Shown here: piece by piece, positions 1 to 7,300 of the stretch
Layout: each line of letters opens with the position of its first letter
Numbering within the stretch: position 1 is the stretch's first letter
Assembly: GCF_004340685.1 (NCBI RefSeq)
Contig: NZ_SLUN01000048.1
Span: 1-37,110 of the forward strand
Direction of reading: 5' to 3'
Source of the DNA: Hydrogenispora ethanolica
Lineage (GTDB): Bacteria; Bacillota; UBA4882; UBA8346
DNA length: 37,110 nucleotides
Made by a program: the position numbers and the translations under genes
Notes under the pieces: model-generated
Seen by the model: only the letters and a program-made list of their open reading frames with translations
What the model was told of the DNA's origin: nothing
Database searches by the model: none

Positions 1-10
1 ATTATATCAT

Positions 11-58
11 AAAAGCCTTGAAATTACTGCGGTTGAATAGTATTTCCAAGGCTTTTTT
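11..58 (+). terminator. Rho-independent terminator at the left edge
   Basis: An AAAAGCCTTG arm at 11-20 pairs with CAAGGCTTTT at 47-56, and flanking AAAT/ATTT bases extend the stem with one bulged C. A run of T follows. It probably ends a gene lying left of the window. The A-run on the other side means it could also work in the minus direction. Confidence 0.65.
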
Positions 59-156
59 TCTGCTCTTTTATTTAATGGACTTTTTCAGTGGCCTCCGATA
101 AGGCCGGGCTTTTACCTTTGGATCGATTCGAATCTCAGTCTCCGCCGGAAATAGCG

Positions 157-187
157 GGAGCCACCACGCCTTGAGCGTGATGGCTCC
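157..187. repeat. Imperfect hairpin downstream of the glyoxalase gene
   Basis: GGAGCCA at 157-163 pairs with TGGCTCC at 181-187, and CACGC at 165-169 pairs with GCGTG at 175-179, giving a nearly continuous 12-bp stem with a 5-nt loop. No T-run follows closely on either strand, so it is not a standard terminator. It may stabilise the 3' end of the minus-strand transcript or be a REP-like element. Confidence 0.4.
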
Positions 188-245
188 GTTCTGCAATCTT
201 TTTTGGCTCAACCCGCAGCGGGTCCGAATACTGACTGAATCTTCG

Positions 246-617
246 TCATTTTTGTTCCGGGATAATCTCCAGCCAATAACCGTCAGGATCGCTGATGAAA
301 TAGATCCCCATGGCCGGATTCTCATAACAGATGCAGTCCATTTTTTGATGGAGTTGATGCGCGGCTTCCAAGTCGTCGGTTTTAAATGCAAGATGCGACT
401 CATTGTCGCCCAGCTGATACGGTTCTTGCCGGTCGCGCAGCCACGTCAGTTCGATCCGGTGCGGCGTCAGCTCATCGCCCAGGAACACCAGGATGAAACT
501 GCCATCAGCCGCCACATGCCGCCTCGTCTCGACCAGGCCCAGGGCTTCCCGATAAAAAGCGAGGCTCTTATCAAGATCCAAAACATTAATGTTGCTGTGA
601 TCCAATCGGAAATGCAC
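246..617 (-). CDS. VOC-family metalloprotein, glyoxalase I-like
   Basis: A 123-residue single-domain vicinal oxygen chelate protein. The paired beta-alpha-beta-beta-beta modules include a D-L-D-K-S-x-x-F-Y stretch near residues 14-22 and D-P-D-G-Y near 110-114. All four positions that bind metal in glyoxalase I appear present: H7, E56 (in IELTW), H75 and E117 (in WLEII). This supports a metal-dependent lactoylglutathione lyase or relative that detoxifies methylglyoxal, although family members vary widely in substrate. A GTG five codons upstream (632) is possible. The GTG at 617 is preferred because GGGAGGG lies 6 nt before it. The gene stands alone; its substrate is not shown by the sequence. 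Confidence 0.85.
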   Translation of the reverse strand: MHFRLDHSNINVLDLDKSLAFYREALGLVETRRHVAADGSFILVFLGDELTPHRIELTWLRDRQEPYQLGDNESHLAFKTDDLEAAHQLHQKMDCICYENPAMGIYFISDPDGYWLEIIPEQK

Positions 618-700
618 GATGATCCCTCCCACGCTGTTTCAATCACTCTTATTCTACCATAGATCTCCTTTTTCCAGCGGGAAATCTCCGGTTGGCGGTA

Positions 701-1294
701 TTAATAATTATAATAAAACCGTAAGGCCATTCCCCGGTTCGCATATTGAATCGTGGGATTCCGCTTTTCCGCCGGCGAACGGTAGCCCAGGTAGGCTCCC
801 CAATGTTCATTAAACTGACAGGTGATGCTTCCTTTATAGACTTGAAACATTTTAGGGATTTTCTTTCCCAAGATCTTCGGAAACTGATCTTTATCAGGAA
901 AGCTGCGATCTATCGAAAAATCCAGGATGATCTGATCGGTGAACCGCAAAGTTCCTCCCAGGCTTAAAGACGCATCAGCGTAGTACCATGGAGCCCTCGG
1001 GGCGACCCCGAAATAGGACTGGGAGTTTTCCCGCCGCAAGTTCATTTCGAATGACTCGCTTTTGAAAAGAGAATAACTGCCGAAAAGCCTCCGGTTATCC
1101 ATAGGATAGGTTTGATCGCGAATGGGCCATTGGAATAATTCGCTCACTTGAAAACCGGCACTCGCATTCCCCTGCCCTATTGCCTGCTCGATCCCGCCCA
1201 ATGGGTCCGGGACGGAAAAAACAGGCGCGCAGACACAGGCTGTCAAAGCCGCCATGGTGATTGCCGGCAGCAGAATATTGACGAACCGTTTCAA
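701..1294 (-). CDS. Exported protein, beta-rich, possibly an outer-membrane-type barrel
   Basis: A 197-residue protein of no recognised family. It starts with TTG at 1294 behind AAGGAGG. The N-terminus has basic residues, a hydrophobic core and the sequence LTAC at residues 17-20, which fits a lipobox; cleavage after a nearby small residue by signal peptidase I is also possible. The mature part has many short alternating hydrophobic/aromatic stretches (YYADASLSL, QIILDFSID, HWGAYLGYR) and ends GMALRFYYNY. A C-terminal amphipathic strand with a terminal aromatic residue resembles the closing strand of outer-membrane barrels. If correct, the host has an outer membrane. The function is unknown. 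Confidence 0.6.
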   Translation of the reverse strand: MKRFVNILLPAITMAALTACVCAPVFSVPDPLGGIEQAIGQGNASAGFQVSELFQWPIRDQTYPMDNRRLFGSYSLFKSESFEMNLRRENSQSYFGVAPRAPWYYADASLSLGGTLRFTDQIILDFSIDRSFPDKDQFPKILGKKIPKMFQVYKGSITCQFNEHWGAYLGYRSPAEKRNPTIQYANRGMALRFYYNY

Positions 1295-1811
1295 AATTCC
1301 TCCTTACTTCCCAGCCATTACTATTATGTTGTCCGCAAAGGATAATTATTCCTATTCCTCTCTTGTTCCAGCATGGGATGAGATAATCCGATGGACGAAC
1401 GTTACAATATCGGTAAATTGCATCCTATCCTCAGAGTTAAAAAATATTTATACGAAATATGGCTTGGAAAAGGAATGGGACGACCCATGACCACCATATC
1501 TTATAATACATAAGCGCTTAACCCAAAGTCATTGCCGTTCGCTGATTCGTAGATACGGTTATTTTATAGACAAAAGATGATTTTAAAAATGTTTCAATTC
1601 TCTCAGATTGACAAACGAGCGAGGTTTCGACTATTCGTTCCCCGAGTAAGGCTGGGAAAAGGCCAATAACCGCGTATTTTTTCATCGATGGCTGAAATAC
1701 ACTCAACATATATTTCCACCTACTAAACCTGAAATAAATCGATGACCGGTATCAGCAATGAGATCAATTCAGAGAATTGCTCTCAATTATGAAAGAAAGG
1801 AGGTTGTTTTG
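1295..1811. other. Intergenic region with no supported gene
   Basis: About 517 AT-rich bases between the divergent exported protein and the small acidic peptide. Short open frames exist on both strands, but none has a convincing SD site, known motif or protein-like composition. The stretch presumably carries the two divergent promoters. I see no strong repeat or RNA fold here. Confidence 0.5.
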
Positions 1812-1946
1812 ATGTCCGATATTGAAAAAATTGAAGAAGTATCCTGCGATCATGTCGAAATTGAAGATGTTCCCGCCGTCGATGAAGCCATTCATGTAGA
1901 AGTCGTCCAAGAACAAAGTGACATTGAACCCGGTGAAGAGTCCTAA
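1812..1946 (+). CDS. Small, highly acidic peptide (44 residues)
   Basis: A 44-residue peptide starts at ATG 1812, 8 nt after a strong AAAGGAGG site at 1796-1803, and is followed within 35 nt by a clear terminator. That makes a self-contained transcription unit. About a third of its residues are Asp or Glu; it has one Cys (residue 12) and two His, and no membrane segment or signal peptide. I do not recognise it. It lies about 700 nt before the gas vesicle operon on the same strand, but the terminator between them argues against co-transcription. It is probably a real small gene given its translation and termination signals. Confidence 0.55.
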   Translation: MSDIEKIEEVSCDHVEIEDVPAVDEAIHVEVVQEQSDIEPGEES

Positions 1947-1979
1947 ATTTATCCTTTTTCATTTCTATTTTCCCAGCCT

Positions 1980-2012
1980 CCCCGCTCCAATATTCCGGAG
2001 TGGGGATTTTAA
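1980..2012 (+). terminator. Terminator after the acidic peptide gene
   Basis: CCCCGCTCC at 1980-1988 pairs perfectly with GGAGTGGGG at 1997-2005, allowing one G-T pair, around an 8-nt loop. An ATTTTAATTT tract follows. Confidence 0.75.
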
Positions 2013-2447
2013 TTTATAGGGCTCATTGACACAGTTTCTGCTCCCAGTCCCTTTTCGATTGATTCTCCGGTATACTGCTCACTTTAACCTAATCTCGAAT
2101 ATCCTTTGGCGTTAATTATGCAATTCTCGGAATTACCAAACCACCCGATCCGGTCATAAGATAATGTGGGTTACGAAAACGACACGAACGAATGGCTATC
2201 AATCCTACCTTTTGCCCATCCACGAAACTCAATCATTATCGGTTTCACTCAATTTATCCATCTTCGAACTGAAACTCCTTTTTTTCCATCCACCTAAAAA
2301 TGCCCTCGAATATTTTCCCACTAAAAATTCATGCCTTTTCGTACCTCATCTGCTACTATATCATGCAAATCGGCATTGGATGACTTATTCATAAAATGCT
2401 CTTTGCTGAAACTGAGTTAGAATTTTGGATCAAAAAACACAAATACT
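2013..2447. other. AT-rich non-coding leader upstream of the gas vesicle operon
   Basis: About 435 bases, clearly richer in A+T than the genes further right. A 76-codon open frame at 2164-2394 has no SD and a composition unlike a protein. No gene is supported. The region may hold regulatory sites for the gas vesicle operon. Confidence 0.45.
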
Positions 2448-2523
2448 AAAAACCTTATGTGATATAGAGAATATTTCTAAAATCCTATTTAAAAACTATT
2501 CTCCCTCTCGATAAGGTTTTTAG
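2448..2523. repeat. Long inverted repeat upstream of gvpA
   Basis: CTAAAAACCTTAT (2448-2460) is the exact reverse complement of ATAAGGTTTTTAG (2511-2523). Inner arms AGAGAATA and TATTCTC extend the pairing around an AT-rich loop. It lies just upstream of the probable gvpA promoter. It could be a terminator insulating the operon from upstream transcription, or an operator/structured element. Confidence 0.55.
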
Positions 2524-2549
2524 CGTACTTTGACATTTTTGTCCCTGGT

Positions 2550-2579
2550 TTGATTCGAAAATTTATTGAAAAGTATAGT
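2550..2579 (+). promoter_or_regulatory. Candidate sigma-A promoter of the gvp operon
   Basis: TTGATT at 2550-2555 and TATAGT at 2574-2579 are separated by 18 nt, about 60 nt before the gvpA start. A perfect TTGACA at 2530-2535 lies nearby but has no good -10 at the usual distance. The assignment is by eye only; an alternative sigma factor cannot be excluded. Confidence 0.3.
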
Positions 2580-2640
2580 TTCAAATCAAAACAGGCACGC
2601 ATAGTATATAACGATTCTAGGAGAAAGGGGGGATTACCAG

Positions 2641-2862
2641 ATGGCAGTAAAAACAAGCGTCGGCGCTTCTAGCTTGGTTGAAGTGCTTGATCGGATTTTA
2701 GATAAAGGTATCGTAATCGACCTGTATGCGATCGTATCGTTGGTAGGTATTGAGTTGTTGGCAATTGAAGCCAGGGTGGTCATTGCTTCTGTCGAAACCT
2801 GGTTGTGTTACGCGAGGGCGGTCGGCCTTCTCGCCCACCATCGTGAAAATGAAGTTGCTTAG
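2641..2862 (+). CDS. gvpA: Gas vesicle structural protein GvpA
   Basis: A 73-residue protein matching the main gas vesicle wall protein. The short N-terminus is followed by the conserved amphipathic core: [14 protein letters not shown] at about 10-23, then [16 protein letters not shown] at about 32-47, and I-A-S-V-E-T near 48-53. GvpA subunits stack as ribs to form the hollow shell that holds gas by diffusion and gives buoyancy. A purine-rich SD (GGAGAAAGGGGGG) precedes the ATG. The gene is first in the operon and is followed by a strong hairpin, fitting higher expression than the downstream genes. It is the most canonical of three GvpA-family genes here. Confidence 0.96.
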   Translation: MAVKTSVGASSLVEVLDRILDKGIVIDLYAIVSLVGIELLAIEARVVIASVETWLCYARAVGLLAHHRENEVA

Positions 2863-2878
2863 CCCTTCTTTATCCTAA

Positions 2879-2901
2879 GGGGGATGGTAAACCCATCCCC
2901 C
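2879..2901 (+). terminator. Hairpin between gvpA and gvpN, likely partial terminator
   Basis: GGGGGATGG at 2879-2887 pairs perfectly with CCATCCCCC at 2893-2901 around a 5-nt loop. Only a weak pyrimidine/T tract follows, so read-through into gvpN is expected. It may also protect the 3' end of a short gvpA message. Confidence 0.55.
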
Positions 2902-3041
2902 CATCTTCTATTTTGACCAATTCATCCCGCAACCGGATGAAGAGCGCTTTAAGCACAGTATTTTCTAGAAGAATATGTCGCAAATGCCCTGATTCCCGAA
3001 GCTCAGCGCGGCATATATCACAACGAAAGAGTTGGTGAAAC

Positions 3042-3893
3042 ATGGCCATGGACCAGATCGAAAAAAACACGATCACGACGCCTGCGATTCAAGACATCCT
3101 CGAACGCTGCAAAGCATATCTAAAGGTAGGCTTCCCCGTTCATTTGACCGGACCCGCCGGAACCGGCAAAACGACCTTGGCGATTAAATTGGCCAAAATT
3201 TGGGGCCAGCCCTATTATCTAATCCAAGGGGATGATTCCTTCAACCGTCAGGACTTAATCGGCGGTCTTTTTGGATATTCTCAAAAAGTAATCGAGGACA
3301 ATTTCATTGCCTCCGTGAGCAAATTTGAACGCCGCCTGACCCCCATCTGGGTCGATAATCCGGTAGCCATCGCCTGCCGCGAAGGCGGTACCCTAATCTA
3401 TGACGAATTTACCCGGGCCCGCCCCGAAACCAATAACCTCTTGCTAGGCATCCTCTCCGAGCACCTATTTTTGACATCGGACCGGAGCGGACGTATGACC
3501 TTAGAGTCGGTTCACCCCAACTTTTCGCTGATTCTCACCAGTAATCCCCAGGAATATGTCGGAGTAAACAAAACCCAGGACGCCTTATCCGACCGCATCA
3601 TCACCATTCAACTCTCACAATTCGATGAAGAGACCGAAGCGGCAATCGCTGCGAAGCAAGCGGGGATCCATGCCGACCAGGCACTGAAGATCGTCCGTTT
3701 CGTGAGAAGAATCAAGCAACAAATTCAACTCAAGCATTCTTCGGTACGGAGTTCCATTATGATCGGGAAAATCTATGCCAATGTTTCGTTGCACGAAAAC
3801 AACCCGCTCTTTTTCTATAAATGTTGTCGCGATATTTTTGGCGAGGATTTAGTCACATTGGAGCAAATCCGGGAGAGCTGGCTCCAGGCTTGA
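3042..3893 (+). CDS. gvpN: Gas vesicle AAA+ ATPase GvpN
   Basis: A 283-residue MoxR-like AAA+ ATPase. Visible motifs are Walker A GPAGTGKTT (37-45), Walker B LIYDEF (118-123), a sensor-1-like TSN (166-168) and a likely arginine finger SDR (183-185). The G-D-D-S-F-N-R-Q-D-L-I-G-G segment at about 63-75 is typical of GvpN. GvpN is needed for gas vesicles to reach full width, probably by remodelling shell or accessory proteins with ATP. The start could be ATG 3042 or ATG 3048; only a weak GGTG-type SD is present. It lies 179 nt after gvpA, past the hairpin, and 58 nt before gvpF. Confidence 0.95.
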   Translation: MAMDQIEKNTITTPAIQDILERCKAYLKVGFPVHLTGPAGTGKTTLAIKLAKIWGQPYYLIQGDDSFNRQDLIGGLFGYSQKVIEDNFIASVSKFERRLTPIWVDNPVAIACREGGTLIYDEFTRARPETNNLLLGILSEHLFLTSDRSGRMTLESVHPNFSLILTSNPQEYVGVNKTQDALSDRIITIQLSQFDEETEAAIAAKQAGIHADQALKIVRFVRRIKQQIQLKHSSVRSSIMIGKIYANVSLHENNPLFFYKCCRDIFGEDLVTLEQIRESWLQA

Positions 3894-3951
3894 TGGGAGC
3901 GAGCGATAGACCGTTCGGAAACCGGTGAAGTGGAAAGAAAGAAGGGAAACG

Positions 3952-4689
3952 ATGGGCAAAAAACAAGGCGCATATCTTTATGGAATCACTGCCATGCAAG
4001 TCGGCGAGGTTGACTGCCCCGGTATTGGCACCCCTCCTCAAAAGGTCCATTTAGTACCCGCAGGGGGTGTAGGCCTTATCATCACCCACTTATCCCCTGA
4101 TTTTGAGGATGTCAGCATCGAAGACGCCGTGCAACACGTACGAGTGCTGGAAAACGTGATGGCAAAGTCACCGGTGTTGCCGATCCGTTTTGGAACTGTG
4201 GCGGAGTCATTGGCCGATTTAAAGAGAATGGTCGCCAGCCATGAATTTGTGATTCGGAAAGAATTGAACCGCTTAAAAGGAAAATACGAAGTCGGGGTCA
4301 AGGCATATTGGCGCAAAGAGGTTATTCTCGAAGAATTGCAACAATCCAAAGATTATTCCACCCTGGTTGAACAGGCGCAACAGGATTCCAGAACCGCCAT
4401 TGAGCTCGGTCAAAGAATCGAATCCATTGCCAATGAGTGGCGTTCTAAATTTGAAGAACAATTTCATCCCGAATTGGCCCGTTTGACAACGGACAGTATC
4501 GTCGGTGAAGCCATGGGGGTTGAAATGGTCTATAACGGGTCGTTTTTGGTAACGCCCGAACAGGATCAGCGCTTGAAAGAGAAAGTTGTCGATATCGCCG
4601 AAAAAAAACTCGCCAGCAAAATCGAGTTCCACTATACTACCAATCTCCCTCCCTACAATTTTGTGAAGCTAAAACTGCACTGGGGATGA
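3952..4689 (+). CDS. gvpF: Gas vesicle protein GvpF/GvpL (first copy)
   Basis: A 245-residue GvpL/GvpF-family protein. It has the family opening Y-L-Y-G-I at residues 9-13, the central LPIRFGT stretch near 80-86, YEVGVKAYW near 105-113, and the closing LPPYNF-x-K-L-K-L at the C-terminus. GvpF and GvpL are accessory proteins that contact GvpA and are minor shell or assembly components. The ATG at 3952 is chosen over an in-frame GTG at 3925 because AGAAGGGA lies just before it and the family starts here. The stop is 4 nt from gvpG, so translation is probably coupled. Its length is normal for the family, unlike the second copy at 5625. Confidence 0.93.
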   Translation: MGKKQGAYLYGITAMQVGEVDCPGIGTPPQKVHLVPAGGVGLIITHLSPDFEDVSIEDAVQHVRVLENVMAKSPVLPIRFGTVAESLADLKRMVASHEFVIRKELNRLKGKYEVGVKAYWRKEVILEELQQSKDYSTLVEQAQQDSRTAIELGQRIESIANEWRSKFEEQFHPELARLTTDSIVGEAMGVEMVYNGSFLVTPEQDQRLKEKVVDIAEKKLASKIEFHYTTNLPPYNFVKLKLHWG

Positions 4690-4693
4690 GGTC

Positions 4694-4957
4694 ATGAACT
4701 TATTGGATATCCTTTTCTTCCCTTTCACTGCTCCGGTCAATGGCACCATCTGGGCAATCCAACAGATCGAGAAAAGAGCCTATGCCGAAATGTATGATCC
4801 CGACATGTTGCGCGCGGAATTATTGCAACTGCGCATCAGCTATGAACGGAACATGATTTCGCAGGAAGAATACGATCAGAAGTCCCAAGAGATATGGGAC
4901 CGACTCAATTTACTGACAGACGAAGAAGGTGATAACAATGCCGATGCAGCCGACTAA
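4694..4957 (+). CDS. gvpG: Gas vesicle protein GvpG
   Basis: An 87-residue protein with the GvpG pattern. A hydrophobic N-terminus (LLDILFFPFTAPVNGTIWAIQQI, about residues 3-25) is followed by a charged helical region with R-A-E-L-L-Q-L-R and E-E-Y-D-Q-K-S-Q-E-I-W-D-R-L. GvpG is a small accessory protein required for assembly and binds GvpF/L-type partners. It starts 4 nt after gvpF and overlaps the start of the next GvpJ-like gene by 20 nt. The order F-G-J is also common in other gas vesicle clusters. Confidence 0.92.
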   Translation: MNLLDILFFPFTAPVNGTIWAIQQIEKRAYAEMYDPDMLRAELLQLRISYERNMISQEEYDQKSQEIWDRLNLLTDEEGDNNADAAD

Positions 4958-5282
4958 GACCGGAAGCATTACCCTGGCGGACCTGGTGGACCGCATTCTC
5001 GACAAAGGCCTGGTAATCAACGCCGATATTACCGTTTCCATTGCCGGAGTTGAATTGTTGGGCGTGAAAATCCGCGCGGCAGTCGCTTCATTCGAGACCG
5101 CCGCCCGTTATGGTCTGGAATTTCCCTCAGGAACCAACTTTAACACCAACTCGTGGAAGCAAATTGACAATGAGATCGAATCCTGCCCCAGCTGCAACAA
5201 GCGTTTACTCCGGGATGATCTATTGAACTCCGGTTGTCCCTGGTGCGGTTGGCAAAAGCAATTGACGACCATCGATGAATAG
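4938..5282 (+). CDS. gvpJ: GvpA-family minor protein (GvpJ-like) with C-terminal zinc ribbon
   Basis: A 114-residue protein. Residues about 8-60 form a GvpA/J/S domain: L-V-D-R-I-L-D-K-G-L-V-I, then I-A-G-V-E-L-L-G-V-K-I-R and V-A-S-F-E-T. Basic K-I-R in place of GvpA's E-A-R is typical of J/S/M minor proteins, which help to nucleate or cap the shell. About residues 84-105 carry two cysteine pairs, CPSC and CPWC, 15 residues apart, forming a probable zinc ribbon; this tail is not in textbook GvpJ. ATG 4938 follows AGAAGG with good spacing and overlaps the end of gvpG by 20 nt. The assignment to J rather than S or M is by context. Confidence 0.88.
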   Translation: MPMQPTKTGSITLADLVDRILDKGLVINADITVSIAGVELLGVKIRAAVASFETAARYGLEFPSGTNFNTNSWKQIDNEIESCPSCNKRLLRDDLLNSGCPWCGWQKQLTTIDE

Positions 5283-5303
5283 CGGTTTGGAAGGAGGGTC
5301 CCG

Positions 5304-5612
5304 ATGCCGGTAGAGGTAGATGCCGATAACTTGAAACAAGGCCTGCTCGGACTGGTAATCGCTTTGGTCGAGATCATTTCCGAGGTGCTAAAGGCGCAAG
5401 CCATCAAGCGGATTACCGGCGGTCGTCTATCCGATGAGAGTATCGAACGGTTGGGCCAAGGAATTATGGATATCGAGGAGACGATCGAACGGATTAAACA
5501 GGAACAGGGCCTGGAGCAGTCGGTCTCCGACATCCGTAACCAGCTGGATGACGTAATCGACCAAATACTCGATACCATCGTTATCCCCATCGATACCAAC
5601 AATCCGATATAA
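5304..5612 (+). CDS. gvpK: Gas vesicle protein GvpK
   Basis: A 102-residue protein matching GvpK. It has N-L-K-Q-G-L-L-G-L-V-I-A-L-V-E-I-I at about 9-25, an A-I-K-R-I-T-G-G-R-L-S-D-E-x-I-E-R-L-G segment at about 33-51, and a charged helix after that. GvpK is one of the essential small assembly proteins. AAGGAGGGTC precedes the ATG with good spacing. It sits 21 nt after gvpJ and 12 nt before the next gene, within one transcription unit. Confidence 0.93.
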   Translation: MPVEVDADNLKQGLLGLVIALVEIISEVLKAQAIKRITGGRLSDESIERLGQGIMDIEETIERIKQEQGLEQSVSDIRNQLDDVIDQILDTIVIPIDTNNPI

Positions 5613-5624
5613 GGAGGAAGCTTG

Positions 5625-7025
5625 GTGGAGGTTAAAGCTTTAACCTATTTGATCCTGTTAATGAGTAGCCTGGGAATGGAGATCAACCTCCAAAATGTCG
5701 AACGGTTCCGCCAAAAGATCGCGGTTGCCCCGGACACCGGCGATTCGGAGATCCTAGAATCATTGATTCTCTTATGGAACAGCGCCTCGAAACAAGCTGG
5801 CAAGGCCGTTGCCAATGTTGTACCGCGGGATGCAGAAATAATCTTTGCAGCCGGTTCAGTCCCTCAAAACGTACCGGGTTCTTGTTCTGAATGTGCCGGC
5901 AATTGCGAAACGATCGTTCTTCCTGAGAAAGCGGCGCCACAGCTTCAGCCATCAGTCCATCCCGGACAGGATAACTTGATTCCGGATAGCCCGGCAACTC
6001 AACCCAGTTTAACGAATAAACCCGAACCAACCGGCCAAGCAAAAACCATGGCACCCATTGCGCAAGCCGTTCCTTTCCGGAATGAAGCCGCTGTTCCGGT
6101 TGGCACGCCACCGCAAAATTTTGAAATCCAGCCGGACACTTCGGGCCCCAGCGAAACGGAACAAAACAGCTCCGCTCTTCTTGAATCCGGAGCCGTTACC
6201 GGGCTATCCGCCATTGCCCAACCAGATTCCCCCGCGCCACCGGCCTTGGCCGGCCGTTATATTTATGGAATCGGCTGGGGCGATCGGACCCGGATGCAGA
6301 TAAAAGGATTGGGAGACGCTCCGGTTTATGGCATCGGCTACCGGGATATTGTAGCGATTGTCCACCGTTGCGAGCCGCAACCTTATCAATCGGAAAACCG
6401 CGAAACCGCTCTGGAATGGATCCAACGCCATCAAGAAGTTCTGGATCAGGCCAGCAGCCTGTATCAATCGGTCCTCCCGGTCGGCTTTGATGTGATTATT
6501 GACGGAACTGAATCCGGCGATCCCGATCAGGTGGTCCGCGATTGGCTCATCGAGCGCTACGAACCGATCGTCGCCCAATTGCAGCGTCTGTCCGGGAAAA
6601 CCGAATATGGGATCAAGCTCTTTTCATCGCCCGAGAAACTCATTGCATTAGCCCATGAAAAGGAGCCCAAAATCAACGAACTGGAACAAAAGATAACCGC
6701 CATGAGCAAGGGAACCGCCTATTTGATTCGCAATCAATTGAGCCACTTAATCCGAGATACGGTGGACGAAATTCGCGGTGAAATCGGCAATCAGCTCAAA
6801 GAGTTATTGACTCCGATCGTGGTGGAATTCAAAGAAGAAAACGTCATCACCAAACCGAGCGACAATCAACTCACAGACTTAATCGCCAGTTTAACCGTAT
6901 TGACCGTGACAACGAACGTGGAAAAAATCGGCACGGTTTTGGAAGATTTTCAAAACCGTTATGATGTAACGGTCGAATTCACGGGACCATGGCCACCGTA
7001 TAGTTTTGTCGAAAATTTTGATTAA
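5625..7025 (+). CDS. gvpL: GvpF/GvpL-family protein with long N-terminal extension
   Basis: A 466-residue protein. Residues about 207-466 are a GvpL/F domain: R-Y-I-Y-G-I-G near 212, H-Q-E-V-L-D-Q-A and V-L-P-V-G-F-D in the middle, T-E-Y-G-I-K-L-F, and a C-terminal P-W-P-P-Y-S-F-V. The first ~60 residues form a separate, mostly helical hydrophobic segment. A Pro/Gln/Thr/Ser-rich, probably disordered linker follows (about 65-205), with a C-S-E-C-x-x-x-C cluster near 85-92. The family is usually 230-290 residues, so the extension is unusual. GTG 5625 is preferred because AAGGAGG lies 7 nt upstream; TTG 5622 is too close. It probably works with GvpF in shell assembly. Confidence 0.88.
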   Translation: MEVKALTYLILLMSSLGMEINLQNVERFRQKIAVAPDTGDSEILESLILLWNSASKQAGKAVANVVPRDAEIIFAAGSVPQNVPGSCSECAGNCETIVLPEKAAPQLQPSVHPGQDNLIPDSPATQPSLTNKPEPTGQAKTMAPIAQAVPFRNEAAVPVGTPPQNFEIQPDTSGPSETEQNSSALLESGAVTGLSAIAQPDSPAPPALAGRYIYGIGWGDRTRMQIKGLGDAPVYGIGYRDIVAIVHRCEPQPYQSENRETALEWIQRHQEVLDQASSLYQSVLPVGFDVIIDGTESGDPDQVVRDWLIERYEPIVAQLQRLSGKTEYGIKLFSSPEKLIALAHEKEPKINELEQKITAMSKGTAYLIRNQLSHLIRDTVDEIRGEIGNQLKELLTPIVVEFKEENVITKPSDNQLTDLIASLTVLTVTTNVEKIGTVLEDFQNRYDVTVEFTGPWPPYSFVENFD

Positions 7026-7044
7026 CCGATGGTGAGGGAGACGG

Positions 7045-7296
7045 ATGAGACCGGTTCGTAAATACTCTGCCCTAGTTGAATTACTCGATCGGGCTCTCGA
7101 CAAAGGCGTCATCGTCGCCGCCGATGTGATCATCAGCGTTGCCGGCGTTCCCCTAATCGGATTGAACTTGCGGCTAGGATTGGCCAGTATTGAGACCATG
7201 CTAAAATACGGAATGATGAATGATTGGGATGCTGCGAACCAATCCATCGAAAAAATCGACCATTCGGAGAGAATAGTCAGTGAAAAAGGAGGGTAA
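7045..7296 (+). CDS. Second GvpJ/S/M-type minor gas vesicle protein
   Basis: An 83-residue GvpA-family paralogue with A-L-V-E-L-L-D-R-A-L-D-K-G-V-I-V at about 9-24, then I-S-V-A-G-V-P-L-I-G-L-N-L-R and L-A-S-I-E-T. Proline in the G-V-P-L position and N-L-R instead of E-A-R separate it from GvpA. It most resembles the GvpS/GvpJ/GvpM minor proteins. A short charged C-terminal tail follows. It begins 19 nt after the GvpF/L gene, with GGTGAGGGAG upstream, and ends 4 nt before the next start. S, J and M cannot be told apart here by eye. Confidence 0.88.
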   Translation: MRPVRKYSALVELLDRALDKGVIVAADVIISVAGVPLIGLNLRLGLASIETMLKYGMMNDWDAANQSIEKIDHSERIVSEKGG

Positions 7297-7300
7297 TTCG

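Noticed and set aside
2164-2394. A 76-codon open frame in the AT-rich region before gvpA
   Set aside because: No SD, odd composition and no recognisable motif; long open frames are common by chance in this AT-rich stretch.
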